From the NCBI RefSeq assembly GCF_963678635.1, contig NC_087063.1:2516073-2580072 (forward strand): 64,000 nucleotides of DNA, in the 5' to 3' direction. Shown here one piece after another: positions 10,361-21,200 of this stretch. This DNA is from Symsagittifera roscoffensis. Taxonomy: Eukaryota > Xenacoelomorpha > Acoela > Convolutidae. The notes beneath the pieces are model-generated. The model had not been told where the DNA came from, ran no database searches, and saw nothing but the letters and a program-made list of their open reading frames with translations. The position numbers and the translations under genes were made by a program. The stretch's first letter is position 1. Each line of letters begins with the position of its first letter.

Positions 10361-11030
10361 TTTTTTTGAGTTTTCAGGTTCCTATAAAAATATTGTAACT
10401 TTTTTGGGACTTTTCTTTGTTATTATCTCTGTACTATCTATATTGTTTTTCTTCAGACATAAAGCTCCAGAAAAAATAGAGAAGGAATGCTGTTTAGTTA
10501 AAAACCCGAGACACTTCTTCAACCTAGACTGTAAAACAGTATTCAATAAACTTTGCCCACTATATAAGGCTTGTGTATGGGACTTTGTTGATTCAATTCC
10601 TAAATGTGTGTATGTCATTATTCTGTCTTTTTTTAACCTAAAGTACACTATCAAACTATCAATTTCATTTTTAGCTGTAAATCAGCGTACAATTGCAAAG
10701 AAGGATAATTTTTCACTTTTGCAAGTTATTGAAAAAATTCCAGAGCTCAGGTTCAAGTACATGGGATCATACCCTTCTGATACAGTACCTCAACCAATAA
10801 AACACTCTTTTGCAAGTATTAACTCATCCCCAAGCAATGATAGAGGAGAACACTGGATTAAGATTGCTCGACTGGATATAAGCTACTACTTTGCAGATTC
10901 TTTGGGAAGAAAGAGATCAACTTGCCCCTTTTTGACGAAAAAGTTTCGACGAATGGTTCCTCGAAAGCTACAAAAGACTGATAATTTGTGTGGTTTTTAC
11001 GCAAATTATTCAGCTTTTCTCCTTTTTTAA
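10353..11030 (+). CDS. PRO: Adenain-like cysteine protease (Polinton PRO) with N-terminal membrane segment
   Basis: This is the maturation protease of Polintons, related to the adenovirus protease. The catalytic His is in GEHW. The second active-site position is in YYFADSLGR, and the nucleophile region is LCGFYANY, preceded by a Gln-containing RKLQKTDN segment. PSDTVPQP before the His matches the family. I chose ATG 10353. The first ~35 residues include a hydrophobic span (FLGLFFVIISVLSILFFF) that predicts a membrane anchor, and residues 40-110 are cysteine-rich. The length (225 aa) allows a complete protease domain in the C-terminal half. The ORF is intact, unlike the polymerase. The membrane-anchored arrangement is unusual for an enzyme expected to act inside particles, so the N-terminal part may derive from another gene fused by deletion. 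Confidence 0.85.
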   Translation: MFNFFEFSGSYKNIVTFLGLFFVIISVLSILFFFRHKAPEKIEKECCLVKNPRHFFNLDCKTVFNKLCPLYKACVWDFVDSIPKCVYVIILSFFNLKYTIKLSISFLAVNQRTIAKKDNFSLLQVIEKIPELRFKYMGSYPSDTVPQPIKHSFASINSSPSNDRGEHWIKIARLDISYYFADSLGRKRSTCPFLTKKFRRMVPRKLQKTDNLCGFYANYSAFLLF

Positions 11031-11689
11031 ATTCTTCCAAAAGAACTTGAAGAATGTTCATGATGTGTATGTTTTGAATGTTATCAGTAATTTTATGTAG
11101 AAGTGAACTTTTTATTTGTAAGTGTAAATTTTTGCAGTAATTTTACTTTACGATGTAGTGAATTGTTTAATTATTTATGTAATTTAACTTTGTAAATTCC
11201 TTAATTTTTTTTACAAAAAGCATCTTAGCAACTAACCCTTTGATGAAATACGGAGAATGAAGATGGAATATGGATGTTGTAGTCCCCCAATTGAAAGATT
11301 TAACGATAGAGTAGATGAATTTACGAAAATTGTAACCAACTTCTAGTAAATTGTATAATTTTCTGAAAAGTTTACTCTGAGAAAGATGGAAAAATTATTA
11401 CACAAAAATGTCAGAACCTAAAAAGAAATATGATACTATTTTTTCTAAGTGTAAACTTTTGCCGTGGCAGAGTAATTGATAAATTTGGATGATAATTTAT
11501 TGGAAAATTTGGAAATTTCAAAGAATTTTTTAAAGATTAAAGACAAAGTGATGAAAGATAACTGAAATGAATCGTAGCAAGAAATGTGACAGAAAAAACA
11601 AACCAGTTGAGGTAAAAATAAGTGAGATAATTATGTGAAAAAAGATAAAATAAGTCATAAAATTAATAAGTGTAATGAACCTGTCATCC
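11031..11689. other. Polinton non-coding or decayed region
   Basis: It is AT-rich with only tiny frames, for example a 29-codon frame at 11258. No recognisable integrase, ATPase or capsid fragment is found. It is probably deleted or decayed interior. Confidence 0.5.
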
Positions 11690-11860
11690 GTTCTCCAGAT
11701 AACCTGGGGGAAAAAGATTAAGTGGGATAGAAAAGTAATCAACCGTGAGGAGCTGTCAAGATTCCGCTGATATCCTGTGGAGCGGAATAACTAACCTGTC
11801 AAAGACAATCCCCTCTTGACAATTTTCCCCAGATAACCTGAGGAAAAATAAATAACATGA
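11690..11860. repeat. GC-richer block with nested inverted repeats inside the Polinton
   Basis: ATTCCGCT (11761-11768) pairs with AGCGGAAT (11781-11788). TGTCAAGA (11753-11760) pairs with TCTTGACA (11814-11821) around it. CCAGATAACCTG occurs on both sides (11695-11706 and 11829-11840), each able to form a small hairpin. This is the most structured part of the element's right side and might be a structured RNA or a terminal protein-binding region. Confidence 0.45.
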
Positions 11861-12195
11861 AATGAGAATTTAAAAGATTCTTTCGAGAAAAAAATATTCT
11901 GTGATTTATTAGTTTATGATCCCATACTCTAAATCGAAACTTAAGTTTTGTCGAAACTTACCATAAAAAAGTTACCATCCAAGTTTTTTTTTCGATTTTT
12001 TAATATAAAAATGTTTTTTCAAGATAAAAATGTTTTTGCAAGTAAAACTTTAAAAATTTTCAAAAAATTTTCTGAAACTTACATTCTGAAACTTGCCATA
12101 CCGAATTTTTGTAAGACAAGACAGCCCTTACATATCACTTATCATAGAAGTCGGCTAAGAAACGCAAGTATCGACGAAATCGAACTCAAAAAAAT

Positions 12196-12402
12196 CGGGC
12201 GCCAAAATTTTTTCTGAAACTTACCATCTTACCATCTGAAACCTTGTATCTTAATACATTGGGAAACCTATTCCCTATCCTAATACATTGGAAAATCTAT
12301 AGCCTATCTTAATACATAGCCTGCTGACCGGATACTCTATAGACTATGTTAATACATGGGGGTCAGCAGGCCCCCGGCTGAACTGCCCCAACATATACTA
12401 CT
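12196..12402 (-). repeat. Polinton right terminal inverted repeat
   Basis: Reverse complement of 3991-4199, ending ...CCCCAACATATACTACT at 12402. Confidence 0.92.
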
Positions 12403-12408
12403 GACGGA
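12403..12408. repeat. Right target-site duplication (GACGGA)
   Basis: Identical to 3985-3990. Confidence 0.9.
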
Positions 12409-13959
12409 ATTACTTAATTTTGATATGATGGCTGGTTCAAATTGCAAGTGCGCTGAAACTTGTAAGATGGGCTCTGCCAGTAAAATTCCAATAGTTTAAT
12501 GGGAGATGGTTTTATGCGCTCTTGTCAACTTTAATAAGTAACCTCCGGACTGGTTGACTAAAAAAATTTGAAAATAACTGCTAAGTGGTAACAATTCATT
12601 CTGGCACTGTAGTTTTATGGGTAAAAATTGTTAAGTTGGTTTTCATGGTTAGTTTCCACAATAATACAAAATAATTGATCATAATCGATGAAAAGTGGAC
12701 TTTAATTTTTTTTTTGTTCAATCAAAAGAATCCATTTTAACCGATTATAAAGGATTATGAATTTTTTTCATAAATCTTCTGCTTTTTCCAATCAGATTGC
12801 ACTGTTTTCACAAATTGACAGTTGCTATTGGCACAGCACAATTTCTTTATGAAGTTTTCAAAAATTATACTTAGTTTGGCTGATAAAATTTTTCTCCTTC
12901 ACAGTTTTTTTGTTTTATAATTTTTAGTGTCGTAATTTTTGTAAATTGTGCTTTATCCAATTTATTTATCTCTTTATTCCCCATCTTATGTTTAGCTTCC
13001 TTTTTGATTAGAACTGAGGGGCCAATTAGTTATCGAAATAAACGCACAAACGTTAAAAAAACAATCAATTTCTATGGAATTCATGAACAAAAAATTATCA
13101 ATTATTTGATTTTTTTTAGAGAAATTGGATCCAGATTACTTGAACTTTCAAATAATTGATAATTGATGTTCATAAAATATGGGAGTACAGGAAAAAAGTT
13201 TGGCGAAACTCTTATGCTCTAAATAATTTGTTCTTTAGAATTCCATATATGCCATTCTTTTCTCAAAGTTTTTTCACTATGCTTTGCTTGACGTCCCAAT
13301 GTTGCTGCATTTTTACTATACTGATGAAGGCAGTTGGTTGCTAGCAATAAAAAAGAGAGTATGTATTTGTTGTACTAAAAATAGGTACAAACCAATCCAA
13401 AATCCGCAATTATCGCAAATCCAAATAAAAAATTTGACTCTCATGACTTAATTTTTTTAATACTTTTTGAACCAAATGTTGGTGAAGAGCTGATGAAAAA
13501 AACAAGTGGTTAGTCAAACAGACCCTTTTTACAATTTTTAGGTGATGCACATTTTAACATTATTGAATAATTAATCTGCTCAAAAATGTGTTAGGCTGAA
13601 AAAGGACTTTCATTAGTCAGCGAAAAATCGAGAAAAACCAGCAAAAAAAAATTAGAAAAAAAACAGCATAGAATTAGTGACATATAAAAGCCCAATTTTT
13701 CCAAATTTGCTGTTCTGATCTGATAAAAACCAATTTAAAAACATCTAAGAAAACTGCCGTTGGTATACATAAAAGTTTTGAATTTTTGAGATTAAATAAA
13801 ACGCCAAAAAAATTTCACTTTATTCTCCCAAGCACTTAAACATATAAAGAGCTTTAAACTGTAAAAAAAAAAAATTGTCAAACATTTGAAACAGTCCCAG
13901 TTGAGAGCAATTGTCCATGTTGTATGTTTCGATGCACTAACTGACTTTTAACTGGCCTT
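12409..13959. other. Non-coding stretch with one long hairpin
   Basis: No gene is supported. An inverted repeat (ATTATCAATTATTTGA at 13094-13109 against TCAAATAATTGATAAT at 13148-13163) is extended outward by TGAACA (13084)/TGTTCA (13167). It could form a stem of more than 20 bp. The rest is AT-rich. Confidence 0.5.
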
Positions 13960-16900
13960 GTTTTGCGAACAACTGCATCGAATGTCATTATCACGAGGCC
14001 GTATTGTGGACTAGATAGGCAAAGAAGTATGTTTGTAGGTAACTGGAATCCAGAGACAAGTCTTCGAACATTTTCAAAATGTAAACGAATTCCACTTACA
14101 AAGTTTCCGTGGATTCCGGACACAAATACCTGTACATTAAATTTGTCGGCACAAAAGTTGTGTCGTGGATACCGCAACAATCGACTATGACTAGTTCTTC
14201 CAGATTCCACAAATGTGACTTTTAAAGTGATTATGCAAATTAACGCGAGGTCTGCAAATATATGCGCATTGCTCATACAGTTTAGAAATTCCGCTCTAAA
14301 TTCTGTTTAGAGATTCCACGAATGTGAAGTTTAAAGGGATTCTGCAAATTTAAGCGGAGTCTACAAATATATGCGCATTGCTCATACAGTTTAGAAAGTC
14401 CGCTAACCAGTTGCGGGTTTCGCTTTTAGTTGCGGATTCTTCGACAGCGTAATTTTACTATGCAAATGTTTCATTAATTGTTTGTGGATTCCCTAAATTG
14501 TTCCGGCTTTCGCAAATGTAAGTGGACTTCGTAGAGTGTCAGTGATATCCACAAATGTAAATAGAATTTGCAAATATATGCGGATTTTGCTTACAGTTTG
14601 CAGACTCTGCTTGCAAGTTTTGGATTCTACAGTTGCGGATTCCTGGACAGCGTAATTTTGCTATGCAAATTTATCATGATTTGTCTGTGGATTCCCTCAA
14701 TTGTTTCGGATTTCCCAAATTCAGGCGGATTGCCCAAAATGCAACTCAATCCGCAAGTTTAAGTAGATTCCGCAAATCTGTACAAATTCTGCTTACAATT
14801 TGCAAATTCTGCTTATAATTTGCGGATTCCGCTTACAGTTGCCGATTCCTCGACAGCGTTATTTTATTATGCAATGTTTTTTTTTGTTTATTGTTTCCCT
14901 AAACTGTTCCGGCTTCCGCAAATATAAGCGGACTTCGGAAGTGTGTCAGTGAATTCCACAAATGTAGGTGGAATTTGCAAAAATTTGCAAAAATTTGCAT
15001 ATTTTGCTTACAATTTGTATGTTCTGCTTGTTTTTGGATTTTTCTATAGCTGCTGATTCTTCGACAGAGTAAATTTACTATGCAAAAATTATTATTTGTT
15101 TTTGGATTCACTCAATTGTTCCGGATTTCCCAAATTCAGTCGGGTTGCCCAAAATGCAACTCACTCCGCAAGTGTAAGTAGATTCCGCAAATAAATACAA
15201 ATTCTGCTTACAATTTGCAAATTCCGCTTATAATTTTCGGATTCCGCTTACAGTTGCCGATTCTTCGACAGCGTTATTTTATTATGCAATGTTTTTTTTA
15301 TGTTTATGGATTCTCTAAACTGTTCCGGCTTCCGCAAATAAAAGCGGACTTCGGAAGTGTGTCAGTGAATTCCACAAATGTAGATGGAATTTGCAAAAAT
15401 TTGCAAAAATTTGCATATTTTGCTTAGAATTTGCATGTTCTGCTTGTATTTTTGGATTTTTCTATAGCTGCTGATTCTTCGACTGCGTAATTTTATGATG
15501 CAAATATAAAGTTTTTTGTCTGTGGATTCACTCAATTGTTTTGGATTTTCCAATTTTAGGTGGATTGCCCAAAGTGCAACTCAATCCGCAAGTGTGAGTA
15601 GATTCCGCAACTATAGACAAACTCTGCTTACAATTTGCGAATTCCGCTTATAATTTGCGGATTCCTCTTACAGTTGCCGATTCCTCGACAGCGTAATTTT
15701 ACTATGCAATGTTTTATCATTTGTTTATGGATTCCCTAAATTGTTCCGGCTTTCGCAAATGTAAGCGGACTTCGTAAAGTGTCAGTGAATTCCACAAATG
15801 TAGGTGGGAAATGCAAATACATGCGGATTTTGCTTAAAGTTTGCAGATTCTGCTTGCATTTTTTGGATTCCTTCTACAGTTGCGGATTCCTCGACAGCGT
15901 AATTTTGCTATGCAAATTTATGCTGATTTGTCTGTGGATTCCCTCAGTTGTTTCGGATTTCCCAAATTCAGGCGGATTGCCCAAAGTGCAACTCAATCCG
16001 CAAGTTTAAGTAGATTCCGCAAATCTATACAAATTCTGCTTACAATTTGCAAATTCCGCTTATAATTTGCGGATTCCGCTTACAGTTGCCGATTCCTCGA
16101 CAGCGTTACTTTATTATGCAATTTTTTTTTGTTTAAGGATTCCCTAAACTGTTCCGGCTTCCGCAAATATAAGCGGACTTCGGAAAGTGTCAGTGAATTC
16201 CACAAATGTAGGTAGAATTTGCAAAAATTTGCTAAATTTTGCATATTTTGCTTGCAATTTGCATGTTCTGCTTGCATTTTTGAATTTTTCTATAGCTGTT
16301 GATTCTTCGACAGCGTAAATTTACTATGCAAAAATTATTATTTGTTTGTGGATTCCCTCAATTGTTCCGGATTTCCCAAATTCAGTCGGGTTGCCCAAAA
16401 TGCAACTCACTCCGCAAGTGTAAGTAGATTCCGCAAATATATACAAATTCTGCTGACAATTTGCAAATTCCGCTTATAATTTGCTGATTCCGCTTACAGT
16501 TCTCGATTCCTCGACAGCGTTATTTTATTATGCAATGTTTTTTTTTGTTTATTGTTTCCCTAAACTGTTCCGGCTTCCGCAAATATAAGCGGACTTCGGA
16601 AGTGTGTCAGTGAATTCCACAAATGTAGGTGGAATTTGCAAAAATTTGCAAAAATTTGCATATTTTGCTTACAATTAGCATGTTCTGCTTGTATTTTTGG
16701 ATTTTTCTATAGCTGCTGATTCTTCGACTGCGTAATTTTATTTTTTGCGGAATAAATTTTTTGTCTGTGGATTCCCTCAATTGTTTTGGATTTTCCAATT
16801 TTAGGCGGATTGCACAAAGTGCAACTCAATCCGCAAGTGTGAGTAGATTCCGCAACTATATACAAAATCTGCTTACAATTTGCGAATTCCGCTTATAATT

Positions 16901-17292
16901 TGCGGATTCCTCTTACAGTTGCCGATTCCTCGACAGCGTAATTTTACTATGCAATATTTTATCATTTGTTTATGGATTCCCTAAATTGTTCCGGCTTTCG
17001 CAAATGTAAGCGGACTTCGTAAAGTGTCAGTGAATTCCACAAATGTAGGTGGGATTTGCAAATATATGCGGATTTTGCTTAAAGTTTGCAGATTCTGCTT
17101 GCATTTTTGGATTCCTTCTACAGTTGCGGATTCCTCGACAGCGTAATTTTGCTATGCAAATGTAGTATGATTTGTCTGTGGATTCCCTCAATTGTTTCGG
17201 ATTTCCTAAATTCAGGCGGATTGCCCAAAGTGCAACTCAATCCGCAAGTGTAAGTAGATTCCGCAAATATATACAAGTTCTGCTTACAGTTT
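13960..17292. repeat. Satellite array with nested higher-order structure
   Basis: The basic unit is about 207 bp, marked by a GATTCCTCGACAGCG block. This block starts near 14434, 14633, 14839, 15050, 15253, 15469, 15676, 15883, 16086, 16297, 16500, 16714, 16921 and 17124. Units alternate to give ~415-bp dimers, marked by GTGTCAGTGAATTCCAC near 14537, 14945, 15361, 15781, 16189, 16606 and 17027. The dimer type with GCAAATATATGCGG recurs at 14569, 15811 and 17051, giving a ~1245-bp higher-order unit. Within units a TTGCGGATTCCGCTTA-like core repeats. The left 450 bp is diverged, and the right end is lost in the assembly gap. No ORF here is credible. Confidence 0.92.
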
Positions 17293-17492
17293 NNNNNNNN
17301 NNNNNNNNNNNNNNNNNNNNNNNNNNNNNNNNNNNNNNNNNNNNNNNNNNNNNNNNNNNNNNNNNNNNNNNNNNNNNNNNNNNNNNNNNNNNNNNNNNNN
17401 NNNNNNNNNNNNNNNNNNNNNNNNNNNNNNNNNNNNNNNNNNNNNNNNNNNNNNNNNNNNNNNNNNNNNNNNNNNNNNNNNNNNNNNNNNNN
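17293..17492. other. Assembly gap, 200 N
   Basis: Exactly 200 N, a placeholder length. It lies inside or at the edge of the satellite, so the true array length is unknown. Confidence 0.99.
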
Positions 17493-17680
17493 GACTTTCA
17501 GAGAGGGTAAATCAGATCATTTGCTTTCGATCGATGTAACAACTTTGTTAAAAGTTTAAGTAAAACATGTGTAAAATGGTCCCTAAAATTAAAATTTTAC
17601 GGGAGTAAAAGTGGGTTTCATTTTGGATTTCAGTGTTTGGATTTCACATTAGTACCCCTTTTTCGAAAAGGTATATGTTA
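17493..17680 (+). repeat. Dispersed repeat, related to 54592-54815
   Basis: Both copies start TTCAGAGARGGTAA, share TTTGCTNTCGRTCGATGTAA and continue with diverged AAATGGTCCYTAAAAT. It is a decayed element of unknown type. The open frame that enters the gap is an artefact of N. Confidence 0.6.
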
Positions 17681-18891
17681 AATTGTTTTGAAACATTAAT
17701 ATAAAACTCCATTTAAATCCAATAAATTTTAGCTAGTTGGCTTTAGAGTTGTTCATGGGACTTTCTGGTCCATTTTCTTTGGAAAAAAGTTTCTCAATTT
17801 AACAAAAACAAAAAATATTCAAAACTCCGAACAACAACAGTAATAAACAAACTCGAAAAAACCAATAAGAAAAATAAATTAAAATTGTATTTGGCTGTGT
17901 ATTTTGTTCTTTAAATTTTCGTTTGCTCAAAGTGAACTTATTTAGGAACAAATTGTTCAAATTAATTGAGACTGTTTTGAATAATTTCTGGGTGAAATCA
18001 TAACAATTTTTGGAACGCTTGAACACGCTAGTGAGCAAGTTTTTTTAGTGCACTGAGTTTGACTTGTAGTTTGCACCGGTGTTTAGTTTTTCAAATCTTA
18101 TTCTTGGTTTTGTTTTTTTCTTTAGTTTACGTTGTGTAAAGGTTCTACTGGGCAAATTTTGTCATGTTTTATTAACCTGTTTGGAAACAACAAAATTGTA
18201 ATAAAACAAACCTGTTCAGAATGTTTCTGTGCCATATTAGAAAAAATAGTGCTATTTTTGAAACAATTGTGCAGTATTCGAAAAACTAGCAAAATAATTG
18301 AAATACTTGTGCAATAATTGAAAAAAAAAGTGCAAATTTTTTCCTAGACCAAAAAACCAAAACAGTTTAGAAATGAAAATTGCGTGTTGGCCTGAAAACT
18401 TTTTAAATTGTGTGTTTCTCACAAGTGTTTCATTCCAGATAGACAACAGCTTACATTGCATCTCACTTCTTGATTTAACTTTAAAAAATTTGGTTGCATT
18501 TTATAGTTGTTGCTTATCTTCTGAAAAACTAGTAATGTACAGTTTGTGCGTTTTCCATGCTAATTTTGTTGAGCCTAATCTACACTCTAAACAATTTATT
18601 CTGTATCATCCGTTGAGATCTTGATTTACTATATATCGAACAACCATTTTGAATATTATTTTGACAAAGGTTTTTTATTTGTCTAGGTTGCTAAATTTTT
18701 TATCTAATCGTTATGTCTTTCAGGGTATATGGAAATGTTTTGTGCGTGGTTTAGTTGAAATTTAATCAATTCGTTCTTAACCATTTATTAACACTCTGTA
18801 TTTTTGTAGAAAATGGTCCAATAGTTTTGTTAAATTTTAATCAGTTTGCAAACAAATCAACACTTTTTATAAATTAGCAGTTCTTCACATG
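17681..18891. other. Non-coding stretch
   Basis: It is AT-rich. A small cluster of AATAATTGAAA/GTGCAATA-type repeats lies at about 18225-18345. No gene is supported. Confidence 0.5.
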
Positions 18892-19089
18892 GACTCTTTT
18901 TCCTCCCCCCCCATCTGCAGTTTTTTATAATTACAATTAATGTTCGCATTGTCTGATTGTCATGAAAATTGATATGCAAATAAATTAGGCCATGACAAAC
19001 ATATTTGGTCTTCATAATTAACATTGTTAAATCACTCGTTAGACCATAAAATTGAGGCTCATATGAGGTGGGGGAAGAAAAAAGAGCCC
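18892..19089 (-). mobile_element. 198-bp MITE with 7-bp target duplication, copy 2
   Basis: TCACATG at 18885-18891 is repeated at 19090-19096. The element starts GACTCTTTTTCC and ends GAAAAAAGAGCCC, an imperfect TIR. The centre (ACAAACATATTTGGTCTTC) is the reverse complement of the repeats at 3518 and 62555. It is non-coding and the best-preserved copy of this family in the window. Confidence 0.75.
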
Positions 19090-19096
19090 TCACATG

Positions 19097-21200
19097 TGTT
19101 CACAATTGACAACTGAGAGACGTTTGTGTATGCATTCAAATGAACGCACAATTGTTACTTAGTATAAAGATAGCAGCTCTTGTCTGAACCTGTCAACCTT
19201 GTTTTTGTCCAGAAAGAAAAAAAAAGAACAAGAATGCTTGTATCACGGCATAGCCCTGAATGGTCTGATTGCCTTTAAAGGTTCATGGGCAGTAATAACT
19301 TGAAAATGTAGGAAAATTAAACGATTTTTTTCTACATCTAAAGTTTTGTTGTGAAAATCAACCACCACTCGCAATAGAAGTACAAGTTGATAAATTTCGC
19401 TCCTAGTCACAAATCGTTCATGGCAAATGAGCTTTCTTCAATCAATTTGGAACAATTTATAAGACGGATTAAATGTCCGCTTACGCGTTAATAGCGCGAA
19501 ATATATCGCGCGTTAATGGTCCCAAATTGCCCAAAATGGCTATCTTTAAACCCCCATAACCTTACGAAAAAAAGATTACCAGTGAAACATTTTTTGAAGT
19601 TTAAGCCCAAGCGACCATTTCAAACCAATTCAAACTCATTGCATTTTTAATGATAAAAGCAATTCAGTCAAAAAAGTCGAAATTTTTTCTGAAGAAAAAA
19701 CTACCCAGAGCACAAAATAATCTCTTACATTCGTTACGAAAGTCGGATCAATAACTTACAATGACTCTTTGTTTAAAGCTTGATAAGCAGTTTACAATAA
19801 TTAATTCTCAACTGAGCGATTGCACAATTGTTTCATCACACGAATGTTTTTAAACCTATCTCTTACCCTTGCGATTAGCAATGATTTTGCAGTCGGGTAG
19901 TTTTCTTTTTCTGTAAAAAACGTTTTAAGGAAATTGGATCAAATTTGATTGATTTGGAAAAACTGGTGTTTCCATAACAAAGTTACCTGTAGGATTCTAG
20001 GATTCTAGAATACATGTTCAGTTGCAAGTTGGAAAGTTTGAATTCAATGAAGATGAAAGCTTTTCGAATTGAAAGATTCTTTTACAAATTATTTTTTTGT
20101 ACAAGTTATGCCAATTAGAAAAACTTGGGTCGCTGTTTAGGTTTTCATCATGATTTTCTAACAATACAGATTCTTTTCGAAAGTAAAAGAATTTACTTTT
20201 TGATCTATCTGCCATTTGATCATCGAAAAGCTTAATTTGCTTTCCTGTTTCGGCAAATGAGTTTTACTTCGGTTCAAAATAAGATTAGAAGTAAGTACTG
20301 AGCGGGAAAAATTGTTAACATTTTTCCTCGACAAAAAAAAACATGTCACTCAATCAAAGTTTATTAATTGAGTGACATCTTTATATCTTTAGTATATTGA
20401 AACAAAAATCTATAAAAATGTAAAACCTTTTACATGTTGGTTTTTTAGACTGTTAAATTACTTGTTTTATGAGGTAATATCAAACTTAACCTGTTTTTAT
20501 AGCAGTCACCAATATTCAAAAGAAACTCAGTAAAAAAAAAATTAGTTTTAGGACAGACATCTTTTTTATGATATGTCGAAAACTATTTTTGTGCAACAAC
20601 TCTGAGCCAATTTTTTTAAAAATCACTATGCTTGACCAGCGTTAGTATTTTAGCCCGAAATTTATTATTAAACATCAATGTTATGATTTTTTTTAATCAG
20701 ACCACTCTCGAATAGTGGAAAAGAACTAATAGATATGACCCATTTTTTAAGTTTTTTTTCTGCCAGTTTTTAGAATACCTCGAAAAAAACTCATTTAGAT
20801 CCAAGCTGGGAACCAAATTGAAGCCCTAGTTCCCAAAAATTTAGTTTTGAGAAAAATGGCTCAAAATTTTCAAGTAGAATTTGCTGAGAGGTTGACTTTT
20901 TTTTCTACAAGTTTAGGATGGTTTTAGTTACTAATGTTTGTCAGAACTGCAGTTCATCAACTAATTCAGTCATTAAATGATAAAAGTAGCAGTAAGGTAG
21001 AAACAGAAGAATAAAACTGAAACACAAAGTTTAAAAAAATAACGATTTCATTTAGGAATGTCTTTATTTTGAAGTTCTTCTAGTAAATTACAGTGATTGG
21101 AAATTTTTAGCTATTTACAAAGCAAACGACAATCTTTTTTTTTTGGTTTAAGAAATGATTCATGAAGCTACAAAAAAATGTCATGGTCTAATGTAAATTG
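19097..21200. other. Non-coding stretch with repeat fragments
   Basis: 19240-19560 is homologous to about 62370-62890 (GGCAAATRAGCTTYCTTC and ACGGATTAAA blocks). It includes a CG-rich patch with CGCGTTAAT twice (19483 and 19508) around the near-palindrome GCGCGAAATATATCGCGC (19493-19510). No ORF is convincing. Confidence 0.5.
20343..20378. repeat. 12-bp perfect hairpin
   Basis: ATGTCACTCAAT (20343-20354) and ATTGAGTGACAT (20367-20378) with a 12-base loop. It may be a transcriptional or insertion scar. Function unknown. Confidence 0.6.

Larger units (their letters stand above)
3991..12402. mobile_element. Polinton/Maverick DNA transposon, 8.4 kb, complete ends
   Basis: The element is bounded by ~207-bp terminal inverted repeats starting AGTAGTATATGTTGGGGCAG and flanked by a perfect 6-bp duplication. 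It carries a protein-primed family B DNA polymerase (minus strand) and an adenain-like protease (plus strand), the defining Polinton genes. Known Polintons are usually 15-20 kb and also encode a retroviral-type integrase, a packaging ATPase and capsid proteins. I see none of these here, so this copy is an internally reduced derivative or a compact lineage. The polymerase has several stops and frameshifts, while the plus-strand ORFs are open. It must have been mobilised in trans, or decayed after insertion. Confidence 0.93.

Noticed and set aside
13878-16798. Numerous 60-130 aa ORFs on both strands
   Set aside because: All lie in the satellite and repeat with its period. They are frames of the repeat, not genes.
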